A stretch of 64,000 nt of DNA from Ferrimonas pelagia (GTDB taxonomy: Bacteria; Pseudomonadota; Gammaproteobacteria; Enterobacterales; Shewanellaceae), in assembly GCF_039543565.1 (NCBI RefSeq), contig NZ_BAABJZ010000099.1, positions 35,032 to 99,031 on the forward strand, read 5' to 3'. The notes beneath the pieces were generated by a model that saw nothing but the letters and a program-made list of their open reading frames with translations, searched no databases and had not been told where the DNA came from. The translations under genes and the position numbers were made by a program. Shown in pieces: positions 50,709-58,408 of the stretch. Position 1 is the first letter of the stretch, and each line of letters starts with the position of its first letter.

Positions 50709-51415
50709 GCCTGGGCCACCCCAGCGTCATGGCCCTGGCGCGCATCCACCACCACCCCGTCCATCAAACCTATGGTGCGATCCGCCATATCCGCATAGCG
50801 GGGATCGTGGGTCACCAGCACGATGGTGGTGCCCTGCTGGTTCAACTGCTGAAGCAGCGCCATCACCGCATCGCCGTTTTTCGAGTCCAGGTTGCCGGTA
50901 GGCTCATCCACCAGCAATATTCCGGATTCCCCCGCCAGCGCCCGGGCAATGGAGACCCGTTGCTGCTGACCGCCGGAGAGTTGACTCGGCAGCAACGCCG
51001 CCTTGTCGTCCATACCGACGCTCTTTAAACATTCCAATGCCCGCCGCTGGCGCCCAGCGGCGCTTTGGCCCATGTACTTGAGCGGCAGCGCCACATTATC
51101 CAGCACCGAGATCTCATCGATCAGATTAAACGACTGAAACACGAAGCCGATGCGACTACCGCGCATCGCCGCACGAGCCTGTGCGTTCAGCTCGCTAATG
51201 GCGAGGCCATCGATCCAATACTCACCGCCATCCGGGCTGTCCAGCAGACCCATGATGCTCAGCAAGGTGGATTTGCCGCAGCCGGAGGGACCGCTGATGG
51301 CGACAAACTCGCCCTCACCAACAGTAAAAGAGACGCCGTTAAGCACCGTCGCTTTTTGATCGCCCTGGCCGAACGAGCGGGTGATCCGATCAACTTTCAA
51401 CACTTCCTTACGCAT
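50702..51415 (-). CDS. ABC transporter ATP-binding protein, MacB/LolD type
   Basis: The 237-residue product contains all nucleotide-binding motifs: Walker A GPSGCGKST, Q-loop FVFQSFNLIDE, signature LSGGQQQRVSIARAL, Walker B ILLVDEPTGNLDS and switch His in VTHDPRYADMA. The sequence is typical of ATPases paired with FtsX-type permeases rather than classic importers. The gene follows the adaptor gene by 11 bases and overlaps the permease gene, so all three are one operon. Confidence 0.94.
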   Translation of the reverse strand: MRKEVLKVDRITRSFGQGDQKATVLNGVSFTVGEGEFVAISGPSGCGKSTLLSIMGLLDSPDGGEYWIDGLAISELNAQARAAMRGSRIGFVFQSFNLIDEISVLDNVALPLKYMGQSAAGRQRRALECLKSVGMDDKAALLPSQLSGGQQQRVSIARALAGESGILLVDEPTGNLDSKNGDAVMALLQQLNQQGTTIVLVTHDPRYADMADRTIGLMDGVVVDARQGHDAGVAQAC

Positions 51416-51426
51416 GTTTCGACGTC

Positions 51427-52653
51427 CTATCGCTTTAATTTGATCTGCTCGATATCGGCGTCGACATCGAGACGGGAGGTGATCAGCCGTTCGCCCGGGG
51501 CGACGCCTGAGAGGATCTGGATCTGATCCCCGGAGCTTTTGCCGAAGGTGATGGGCGTGCGGATAGCCCGATCCTGGCCGCTCAGCTTAAACAGCGCATG
51601 CACCGAGTCCGGCTTCACACCGGTGGGCGTGCGCACGTACATGACGTTTTTATCCAAGCTGGCTTCGATGGCGGCATCGACCATCTGCATCGGCTTAAAG
51701 TCGCCGCCGTGTTCACCAAGCAGCACATCCACCTGCATCGCCCCGTCGGTGATCACAGGATCGATCCGGGCCACCTGCCCTTCCCCCTGTTTCCCTAGGG
51801 AGGCAATGGCGACGTTCATGCCGGTGCTCACCAGATGCGCCTGCAGTTGCGGCACTTTGATCTCCGCCACCAGCGGCGACAAACTGCCCACCATCGCCAG
51901 CTGAGTCCCCGGTGTCACGCTTTGCCCCAGCTTGACCGGCAGTTGCTGGATCACCCCTTCGATCCCGGCCTTCACCGCCAGCTGCTCTACTTGCAGTTTG
52001 ACCTGCTCAAACTCATCCTGCGCCTGGGCGATCAAATCATCTTGAATGGAGAGTGACTCGGTGTGCACCTCCATCAGCTTGTCCCGCTTGGAGCGCTCCA
52101 GCTCAACCCGCTTGGCCAACTGCCGCGCTTGGAGCTGATTGCGGCGGGCGTGGATAGCGGCGATCACCCCGGACTCGACCAGAGATTGCTCGGCTTCGGT
52201 TTGCAACTGAGCGATCTCCGCCTCGGCCTCCATCTCCGCAAGCGCCGACTCGTTGTTAAGCAGCTCGCGCTGCTGGGTCAGCCGCAGCTGACGTTTCTGG
52301 GTTTTGGCGCTGTTCAGATCCGCCAGCGCCTGACGCAAGTCGCCTTCGAGCTGGGGATTATTGAGGGTCATGATCACCGAATCCGGCGTCACCTTGGCCC
52401 CGGCTTTGAGGCGGATCTCATCCACCACCGCCGCGCTGATCGCCGTGATCATCCGACGATTTGCCGACTGCAGCGTGCCATAGCCCTCCACCTGCAAGCT
52501 GAACTCGCCCACTTGCACGGTCTCGACGCGAAGCCCTTCCCACAGCACGCTTTCCATGGGATCGGAATAGCCCATACGCCAGCCCGCCAATAACATCACC
52601 AAAGACACCACACCCAAGCTGAGGTAGACGCGTCTTCCTGTTCGATCCAACAT
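51427..52653 (-). CDS. HlyD/MacA-family periplasmic adaptor
   Basis: The 408-residue product is anchored by one helix (VYLSLGVVSLVMLLAGW, about 9-26). Then come the biotinyl-lipoyl half-motif VVDEIRLKAGAKVTPDSVIM, a long coiled-coil hairpin (about 105-215, with ALAEMEAEAEIAQLQTEAEQ) and the second half-motif GIEGVIQQLPVKLGQSVTPG. Beta-barrel and membrane-proximal domains end the protein. It links the permease to an outer-membrane channel. It is the first gene of the operon; its promoter region (52654-52816) faces the end of the winged-helix regulator gene, which is the natural candidate controller. Confidence 0.9.
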   Translation of the reverse strand: MLDRTGRRVYLSLGVVSLVMLLAGWRMGYSDPMESVLWEGLRVETVQVGEFSLQVEGYGTLQSANRRMITAISAAVVDEIRLKAGAKVTPDSVIMTLNNPQLEGDLRQALADLNSAKTQKRQLRLTQQRELLNNESALAEMEAEAEIAQLQTEAEQSLVESGVIAAIHARRNQLQARQLAKRVELERSKRDKLMEVHTESLSIQDDLIAQAQDEFEQVKLQVEQLAVKAGIEGVIQQLPVKLGQSVTPGTQLAMVGSLSPLVAEIKVPQLQAHLVSTGMNVAIASLGKQGEGQVARIDPVITDGAMQVDVLLGEHGGDFKPMQMVDAAIEASLDKNVMYVRTPTGVKPDSVHALFKLSGQDRAIRTPITFGKSSGDQIQILSGVAPGERLITSRLDVDADIEQIKLKR

Positions 52654-52816
52654 CCTGCTTCCTTTCAGCTAATTTCCTGGCTTTCGCACCCCAAACCGCC
52701 CGTTCGCCGCGCACAGAAATGCGCCGCAGAGCCTCAATCTAAACCGTGGCCAATGCGAACGATATAACCGCGGTGGGTTCTTGCGTGACTATTGCGTAAC
52801 CAGCCGTAAAGCCTTG

Positions 52817-54937
52817 CTACAGCTGGATCTCGACAAACTGGCTTTTTGCCATGGCGGCGTGACGCAGCAGCAGTTCATGCCCATTATCGGAGACATCAAA
52901 GCGTGAGGCGAAGCGCTTTTGGCTGCCGCTGGCCAGCTCGCGCTGGCCCTGATCGTCGCCGGGACACATGGTCACGATGCGGTAGCTATCCAGTTCGTGA
53001 ACGTTCCAGAACAGGCAATCGGCCCGGCTAAACCAACGCAGGCTGGTGTATAGATGCTGCAGTTGGGGCAGCGGCAACATCGCCGGATCATCGTTTGGCG
53101 CCAGGTAGGCCAGTTGCCCCGCCTCATCCATTACCACTAATCGACTGCCGAGCGAACGCGCCCCCTGCAGCCCGGGCAGGTACGCCACTACCCGCTGCTG
53201 CGCGATGTCCCACAGCGACAGGTGCCACTGGCCCTGCTCAAACACCGCAAACGCAACCTGACGCTCGCCCCAGATAAAGCCGGGGGCATTGGCCAGTGCC
53301 TGCCCTTGCGCCGTCAAATACGTTAGTTGGTTTTGGGCCAAATCCACCAGCGCCAGCCGCTGGCCCACCCGAAGCAGCGCCAGCTCACTCAGTCCCGCCA
53401 CATCAACCAGCTCAACCGACTCAGAAAACCGCAGGTGGGTGTGCTCGGTATCGGCCAAACGGGAGCGCAGCTCATAGCCCGACTCCGTTTGCACGGTATA
53501 GAGCCAATGACCGGGCCTGACAAACGCGCCATCCACTATCCCTTGCACCTGCAACACCAGGCGAGGTTCCGACGTGCGCGGCACCGAGCGTTCAAAAAAG
53601 ATCTGAGCAGGGATCTCGTTCCTAACGCCCATCACTCTGCCATCACTCAGCACCACCAAGTCAGACCAAGCATCGCTAGCCGCTACCGGCTCCCACTGCT
53701 CCCGACGCTCGCCTAAAGTGATCTGCCAAGTTTGCGCCTTATCCAACATCACCAGTGCCTGCTCCGACAGCCAACGCAACTGATGCACCCGATAGGGGTG
53801 GGCTAAGCGGCGCACCAGCCGTTGCTCGTGCAGATCGATGATGCTGATCTGACTGCTGCGCTCCTCCACCACAGAGACAATGGCGAGCTGTCGGCCATCC
53901 GGCGAAAAACGCGCCAATTGCGTCGGCAAGAACGGCTCGATATGAGAATAGAACTCAGAGAACTGCTGCGACGCTAAGTCAAAACGAACCAATCGTGGTG
54001 TCTGTTCAGACGTACGCATCTGGGCAAAGACCAACCCCTCTCCGCTGTTATCCCGCTCCATTTGGCCAATCAAATGGAAATCGTCCGCCAGCATCACAGG
54101 CGTCGCCCCCGACGACAAAGGCAGCGCCATCAGCTGGGCGCCGTTTTGGCGATGCGCGGCGTAGTAGAGCGTCTGACCGTCCCGAGAAAACACAGTGGAT
54201 AAGACGGTGCCCGCATCCAGGGTGAGCTGACGACTTCTGCCTGTGGCGAGCTCCATCACAAACAGCTGCTTGCCGCGCACCGCATCGGTTTCACTGGTGT
54301 AGGCCAACCACTGTCCGTCTGGGCTGATAGCCGGTGTTCCAGCTGCCCCCATCTTCTCAACAACAAGCTGCGCTTGCTGAGCGGGGTTGGAAGCGACGCC
54401 CGACTCGGCGGGCACAAAGCCAAACCCTAGCGCCAATAGCAGCGCAACGAATACCACCAACCCCAAGACCACTGCCAATGCCTGCGCCGACCGGAGCGTC
54501 CGAAACCGCATAAGCGGGCCCACACTGCCACCGACCTCGAACGCGGCGACGGAAGGTTGAGAGCGGGGAATAAAGGGGCGGGGGCATGGCTGGCTATGCA
54601 GTTTGTAGCCCCGACGCGGCTGGGAGTGCAGGTATTGAGGCTGTGCAGCGTCGTCTTCTAAAAAGGCTCTGAGCTTGCTGATGGTGCGCCGCACCGCCGC
54701 ATCACTCACCACCCGACCGGCCCAGACCTGCTCATGCAACTCCGCGACAGGCACGTATCGATCGCCACATCGGCACAGATACCCCATCAGCTCCAGAACT
54801 TTGGGCTCGACCGACGCCTCCTCGCCGTCGCGGAAACACCGCTCTTGCGCCAGATCAAGCCGAAACGGGCCGATCTGATAGAACAGCTCGGCCCGTTTCG
54901 GCTCATTTGAGTGCTTTGCCGCCTGGACCGACGTCAT
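52817..54937 (-). CDS. Membrane-anchored winged-helix regulator with TolB-like sensor half (copy 1)
   Basis: The 706-residue product has an OmpR/CadC-type winged helix at about 20-110 (VEPKVLELMGYLCRCGDRYV, VVSDAAVRRTISKLRAFL), one membrane helix near 152-175 and a periplasmic part of about 530 residues. This part contains TolB/WD40-like blades (AISPDGQWLAYTSETDAVRG, RFSPDGRQLAIVSVVEERSS). The design is that of CadC/ToxR: a periplasmic signal is passed straight to DNA. It is followed by the HlyD-ATPase-permease operon on the same strand. A paralogue lies at 58409-60568; both end in a near-identical RFDVSDNGHELLLRH motif. AGGGG before ATG supports the start. Confidence 0.9.
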   Translation of the reverse strand: MTSVQAAKHSNEPKRAELFYQIGPFRLDLAQERCFRDGEEASVEPKVLELMGYLCRCGDRYVPVAELHEQVWAGRVVSDAAVRRTISKLRAFLEDDAAQPQYLHSQPRRGYKLHSQPCPRPFIPRSQPSVAAFEVGGSVGPLMRFRTLRSAQALAVVLGLVVFVALLLALGFGFVPAESGVASNPAQQAQLVVEKMGAAGTPAISPDGQWLAYTSETDAVRGKQLFVMELATGRSRQLTLDAGTVLSTVFSRDGQTLYYAAHRQNGAQLMALPLSSGATPVMLADDFHLIGQMERDNSGEGLVFAQMRTSEQTPRLVRFDLASQQFSEFYSHIEPFLPTQLARFSPDGRQLAIVSVVEERSSQISIIDLHEQRLVRRLAHPYRVHQLRWLSEQALVMLDKAQTWQITLGERREQWEPVAASDAWSDLVVLSDGRVMGVRNEIPAQIFFERSVPRTSEPRLVLQVQGIVDGAFVRPGHWLYTVQTESGYELRSRLADTEHTHLRFSESVELVDVAGLSELALLRVGQRLALVDLAQNQLTYLTAQGQALANAPGFIWGERQVAFAVFEQGQWHLSLWDIAQQRVVAYLPGLQGARSLGSRLVVMDEAGQLAYLAPNDDPAMLPLPQLQHLYTSLRWFSRADCLFWNVHELDSYRIVTMCPGDDQGQRELASGSQKRFASRFDVSDNGHELLLRHAAMAKSQFVEIQL

Positions 54938-55439
54938 TTTACTGCCCCTAAGTTAACTGGCTGTTACGTATGATAAAGAAAAGGGCTTGCAATGCCCAAC
55001 GCAAAAAAATGGGACACAAAAAAGGCCGTGTCTTAACTCACGGTTGAAGCTCTAAGATGAAGTTCGAGGTTAACGCGTTTTTAAGCCGCCGAGTGCAGCG
55101 CCGAGCGTTGGTGTGTGGAGACAGACCTAGAGCGCAGCGCAGCCGTTTGTGAAAGCGGCTGACCGCTTTTGCTTTTGCCCATTCCCATCCAGAGCCGGGG
55201 CAACTTTCAGCCAACTTTCAGCCAACTTGCTGAACTTGGAGTTGGAGTTTGAGTTGGAGCGCACCATCAGCGAGGGCACAGCGAAACGAAGCGGTAGGGG
55301 TGCGCAAAGGGGCGCGCCCCCCATGGTTTCACAAAGATGGATTGCCGTCGCCAACGCGACTTCGGATTTAAATTCAATGCAATCGGCTGAGATAGAAAAC
55401 GAAAAACTCGACCAACGGTTAACTCAGTCACAACCCCAA
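54938..55439. other. No gene recognised; short tandem repeats
   Basis: Open frames here (minus 55127-55354, plus 55149-55622) have no ribosome-binding site and low-complexity content. AACTTTCAGCC is tandemly duplicated at 55202-55223, and TTGGAG-type units repeat at 55237-55259. The part near 54938 should contain the promoter of the first winged-helix regulator gene. Confidence 0.5.
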
Positions 55440-55462
55440 AAAGCGGCCTGTCCGGCCGCTTT
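55440..55462 (-). terminator. Terminator after the reductase-like gene
   Basis: AAAGCGGCC pairs with GGCCGCTTT over a five-base loop; five T follow on the minus strand. It lies 22 bases past the stop at 55485. Confidence 0.88.
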
Positions 55463-55484
55463 GTCGCGAACTCTGTCGCCGCCC

Positions 55485-56276
55485 TTACAGTACGTATGGG
55501 ATCAACGCCTTGCGGTCACTCGGGTAATCCTCGAACTTCTTCTTGTACCAACCATGAGTAGCCAGCGCACGAGGGACCAAGTTGGCCATGGTCACCAGCA
55601 GGATAAACACGCCAGCCAGTGACCAGGTTAGGATGGCAAAGCCGAGCCAGGACAGCATCTCGCCGAGATAACTTGGGCTGGAGACAAAGCGGAATCCACC
55701 ACCATGGGGAATGGTGTAGCGTGGCGCATTCGGCTGTGGCACTTTTGGCCGCAGATTACGTACCACTGCATCGGAATGCACATTGAGGGTGAATCCGATG
55801 GCGTAAACACCTAAGCCGATGATAAAGCGCGGATCGCTCAACCAGGCGTCGGTGAACTGAGGGCTGAGCTGCGAGATAAAGGCGGCACTGAAGTAGCCGT
55901 GCAATCCGGTCGCTATCCAGCCAAATACCACCACAGAGATGTTAAACGAGGCTTTCGAGCCGGGGAACACCCGCATCAGCAGCGGATTGATAAAACCCCG
56001 GTTAGCGTAGTGGAACATCCACAGACCGCACAGCAGCATAGGGACCAGTTCACCACGGTTGTCCCCTTGCAGATACACGATGGCGAACACCAAAGGCGCT
56101 GGCAACTCCATCAACATCCAGCCCAAACGCGGTGGAAAACTAACGCCCGGAGCTCGGCCACCAAAGCGGCCATACGCAGACTGACCAAACAGTGAAGCCA
56201 GCATGATCAGGCCTGCAAACACAAAGCCCCCGATCAAAGCCGTATCGTAAAACTGATCACCGGTATACCACGTCAT
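55485..56276 (-). CDS. Steroid 5-alpha-reductase-like membrane protein
   Basis: The 263-residue product has six or seven membrane helices and the conserved C-terminal half of the steroid 5-alpha-reductase/DUF1295 family: YTIPHGGGFRFVSSPSYLGE, MLSWLGFAILTWSLAGVFI and NLVPRALATHGWYKKKF. The motif ends DYPSDRKALIPYVL. Eukaryotic relatives reduce the 4,5 double bond of 3-oxo-steroids with NADPH; bacterial substrates are largely unknown but are probably lipids or steroids. GAGGA before the ATG at 56276 gives the start; the longer frame to 56321 adds polar residues. It has its own terminator. Confidence 0.85.
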   Translation of the reverse strand: MTWYTGDQFYDTALIGGFVFAGLIMLASLFGQSAYGRFGGRAPGVSFPPRLGWMLMELPAPLVFAIVYLQGDNRGELVPMLLCGLWMFHYANRGFINPLLMRVFPGSKASFNISVVVFGWIATGLHGYFSAAFISQLSPQFTDAWLSDPRFIIGLGVYAIGFTLNVHSDAVVRNLRPKVPQPNAPRYTIPHGGGFRFVSSPSYLGEMLSWLGFAILTWSLAGVFILLVTMANLVPRALATHGWYKKKFEDYPSDRKALIPYVL

Positions 56277-56611
56277 GTCGTCCTCACTTATCTTTGTTCG
56301 TTTGAATTGAGCCTTCACCAACTGGCATCAGCATGACATGGCGGCGACAGATCACGCATGACCAAAATGGACGATGATAAGTCAAGCGGGCAACGAGGCA
56401 GTCAGCGGTAATGGGACGTTAGAATCGCGTTAAAATGCCAACGGTAAAGCGCAAGTTCCAAGGAATAACGGTCAGATCCTGCGCATTAGCGACGCACACC
56501 ATAAAGTGATGCGATCTTGGCTCAACGGGCAGCACCCAGCCGTCCATTGTGAGAGTGATGGGAGTGAATAATGCGTTATTGCATGGAGATGCCAGGTACC
56601 TTTTCACCCGA
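56277..56611. other. No gene recognised
   Basis: This gap lies between the reductase-like gene and the end of the frameshifted HlyD-like gene. A minus-strand frame (56419-56691) overlaps the HlyD-like gene out of frame and has no ribosome-binding site. I see no clear terminator. Confidence 0.45.
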
Positions 56612-57156
56612 CTATAAAACCCGCGGTGAGATCCAAACGGGCACACCATAGAATTGCGAGAGATCCTCCCCGTCCGGCATCTTAATGCCAAATTTAACAG
56701 ACTCAGAGTGTGAATGGCCGATCAACACCATATTAAAATAACCGGACACATCTTTGCCGGAAACCTTAAGTGTAACCGCCTGACCAAGTTCAAGATAACG
56801 CTCTAAATGACGTCCACCCTCAAATAATATCTCTTGCTGATCCTGAGGGAAAATAAGTCCGACCGGCTCTCCATGCCTGATCAGCCCACGGGGATCCCGC
56901 CAATAGATCACGCCCGATGTTGGCGCCCGTAAAATCGATCCCGACAGATTGGAGCGGATCAATAAATCGCTTTGCTGCGCTTGCTCACCCGATGAAACCA
57001 AGGGCAACCAAGACTCGAACGATGTAAATTTATCGGTTCAAAACTGTCGCCACTTAAATAAAGTGGCCCTAACTCTCCTTCGGCTTCCGGTCCCAGATAC
57101 AGCAACCCACTCATAACGAACAAGGCACCGGTACCAGCAGCCAACCACAGGTTCAT
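56612..57156 (-). pseudogene. HlyD-like membrane adaptor, frameshifted
   Basis: The first frame starts at the ATG at 57156 (TAATG overlap with the preceding gene) and gives a membrane anchor MNLWLAAGTGALFVMSGLLY, then LYLSGDSFE. It then shifts. The second frame continues DKFTSFESWLPLVSSGEQAQ, SGSILRAPTSGVIYWRDPRG and LIRHGEPVGLIFPQDQQEIL to a stop at 56612. The APTSGVI and GEPVG parts fit a biotinyl-lipoyl-like barrel, as in HlyD adaptors. Adding one base at the AA pair (57037-57038) restores one 180-residue protein. Loss could be real, a sequencing error, or a recoding site. Confidence 0.65.
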
Positions 57157-57353
57157 TACGCGATGTCCTTCCACGACTGCGCATTTACCAGCAGCACTCC
57201 CGACTCGGTCTCCGTTGCCCCATCGAGATCCTGCTCAAGCGCCCAAACAGGACAAACAAACCGCTCCAACGCACTAAGAGCTTCAGCCTCCACCGTCCCG
57301 ATCGCCACGGCCTGCTCCAAACAATTCATCTCACCATGCCTGCTGCGCTTCAT
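57156..57353 (-). CDS. Small protein of unknown function, 65 residues
   Basis: The product has a basic start (MKRSRHGEMNCLEQAVAIGT), then an acidic second half containing RFVCPVWALEQDLDG and ending AQSWKDIA. It has two Cys and no signal peptide or membrane helix. AGAGG seven bases before the ATG at 57353 sets the start, and a TAATG junction couples it to the frameshifted HlyD-like gene. I do not recognise it. A precursor peptide role is only a thought prompted by its size and position beside an adaptor-like gene. Confidence 0.6.
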   Translation of the reverse strand: MKRSRHGEMNCLEQAVAIGTVEAEALSALERFVCPVWALEQDLDGATETESGVLLVNAQSWKDIA

Positions 57354-57429
57354 CGTCAAGCCTCTCCATTCTCGAGGTGTTCGCTGCGATTCAACCTCAC
57401 AAAAAAATGTGACCTTTTCGTAACCAGCA

Positions 57430-58083
57430 TCACACCCAATCAGCCAACTGTCCCCGGATCAGACACTTAGCGATGGCCTGCTGCCGATTGACACTGCCGG
57501 TCTTCTCCATGCAGTTACTCAAATGAAAGTTCACCGTTCGCTCGGAGATCTGCAAGATCTGGCTGATCTCCCAGGAAGTCTTGCCCTCAGAGGCCCAGCG
57601 TAGGCACTCCTTCTCGCGCGGGCTGATCAGCGGCATCGGCTTGGCAGGCAAAGCGCGACGATAGGCCTGCAGCAGATAGGGCAGAATGATCCCCCAGAAC
57701 CAACCCAGCTTTTCGGCCCAGATGAGCTCCTGACAAACCGGGATCAATGGGAGCCGGATAAACACCGCAACGGACTCGCCCTCTCCGCCTTTTCTCGGGA
57801 CCACCACACAGCGCTCTGCTGCCGGCTCCTGAGTAAGCTCCCGCCATAATCGTGGCTTCGACTCCGACATTAAACATGCGATAAGAGGCGCACGATGCGC
57901 CTCTGCCACGATCCCTGTTGCAGCAACCTGTTGAACATCGAATACCGTCGGGCTTTGCGCCGTCGCGACCGCCATGCCGAGGCAATGTGATGCTTGCACC
58001 TCAGACAGAGCAAACCAAGCCTGCAACTGTTCGAGTGTGGACACCGCCTCGGCCTGTCGGATCAGGGATTCGAGGTGCTTCAT
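57430..58083 (-). CDS. LuxR-type transcriptional regulator, apparent solo
   Basis: The 217-residue product ends with a LuxR/GerE helix-turn-helix: ISPREKECLRWASEGKTSWE followed by ISQILQISERTVNFHL, close to quorum-sensing LuxR proteins. The N-terminal 140 residues have the size of an autoinducer-binding domain but I could not confirm the usual Trp/Tyr/Asp ligand residues. No luxI-type synthase is in the window, so it would be a LuxR solo. It starts two bases after the stop of the small exported peptide gene, indicating one operon. Confidence 0.85.
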   Translation of the reverse strand: MKHLESLIRQAEAVSTLEQLQAWFALSEVQASHCLGMAVATAQSPTVFDVQQVAATGIVAEAHRAPLIACLMSESKPRLWRELTQEPAAERCVVVPRKGGEGESVAVFIRLPLIPVCQELIWAEKLGWFWGIILPYLLQAYRRALPAKPMPLISPREKECLRWASEGKTSWEISQILQISERTVNFHLSNCMEKTGSVNRQQAIAKCLIRGQLADWV

Positions 58084-58085
58084 GG

Positions 58086-58301
58086 TTAACTCCTATCACA
58101 ACGCTCGTTATCGATATGGCAGCTGCCACCTCCCGACATTGGCGAGGGCTTGGGCCGCTCCTGCGTCGTGTCGCTACCATCAAGCTGTAACGCTGGCTTC
58201 ATGCCCTCGCCAGCCACAGCGACGCCACAACCGACTCCGGCGATCCACAGTGTCATCAGAGCCTGACGGCCAAGTAACGTTATCCCTGTCTTCATGTTCA
58301 T
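58086..58301 (-). CDS. Small exported Cys-containing peptide, 71 residues
   Basis: The product begins with a signal-like sequence (MNMKTGITLLGRQALMTLWI, then AGVGCGVAVAGEG). It then has a Pro/Asp-rich stretch and a C-terminal MSGGGSCHIDNERCDRS tail with two Cys six residues apart that could close a small disulfide loop. GGAG seven bases before the ATG is a good ribosome-binding site. It sits between a membrane-anchored winged-helix sensor gene and a LuxR gene, on the same strand, in the place where a secreted signal or modified peptide might be. That role is inference; the family is unrecognised. Confidence 0.62.
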   Translation of the reverse strand: MNMKTGITLLGRQALMTLWIAGVGCGVAVAGEGMKPALQLDGSDTTQERPKPSPMSGGGSCHIDNERCDRS

Positions 58302-58408
58302 GTGCTGACTCCATTTCGTTAATAAGACACTGTCAAATTAACAAGCCGACCCATAAACCAACAGCAACCAAAATGAACTTTTTTGCGACCCTGAGGGTTA
58401 CTCTCTGG

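Noticed and set aside
55202..55223. Duplicated AACTTTCAGCC as a CRISPR-like or iteron repeat
   Set aside because: Only two adjacent copies without spacers; more likely a simple tandem duplication.
55127..55622. Open frames across the tandem-repeat stretch
   Set aside because: Low complexity, no start signal, and the plus-strand one runs through a terminator and into the antisense of the reductase gene.
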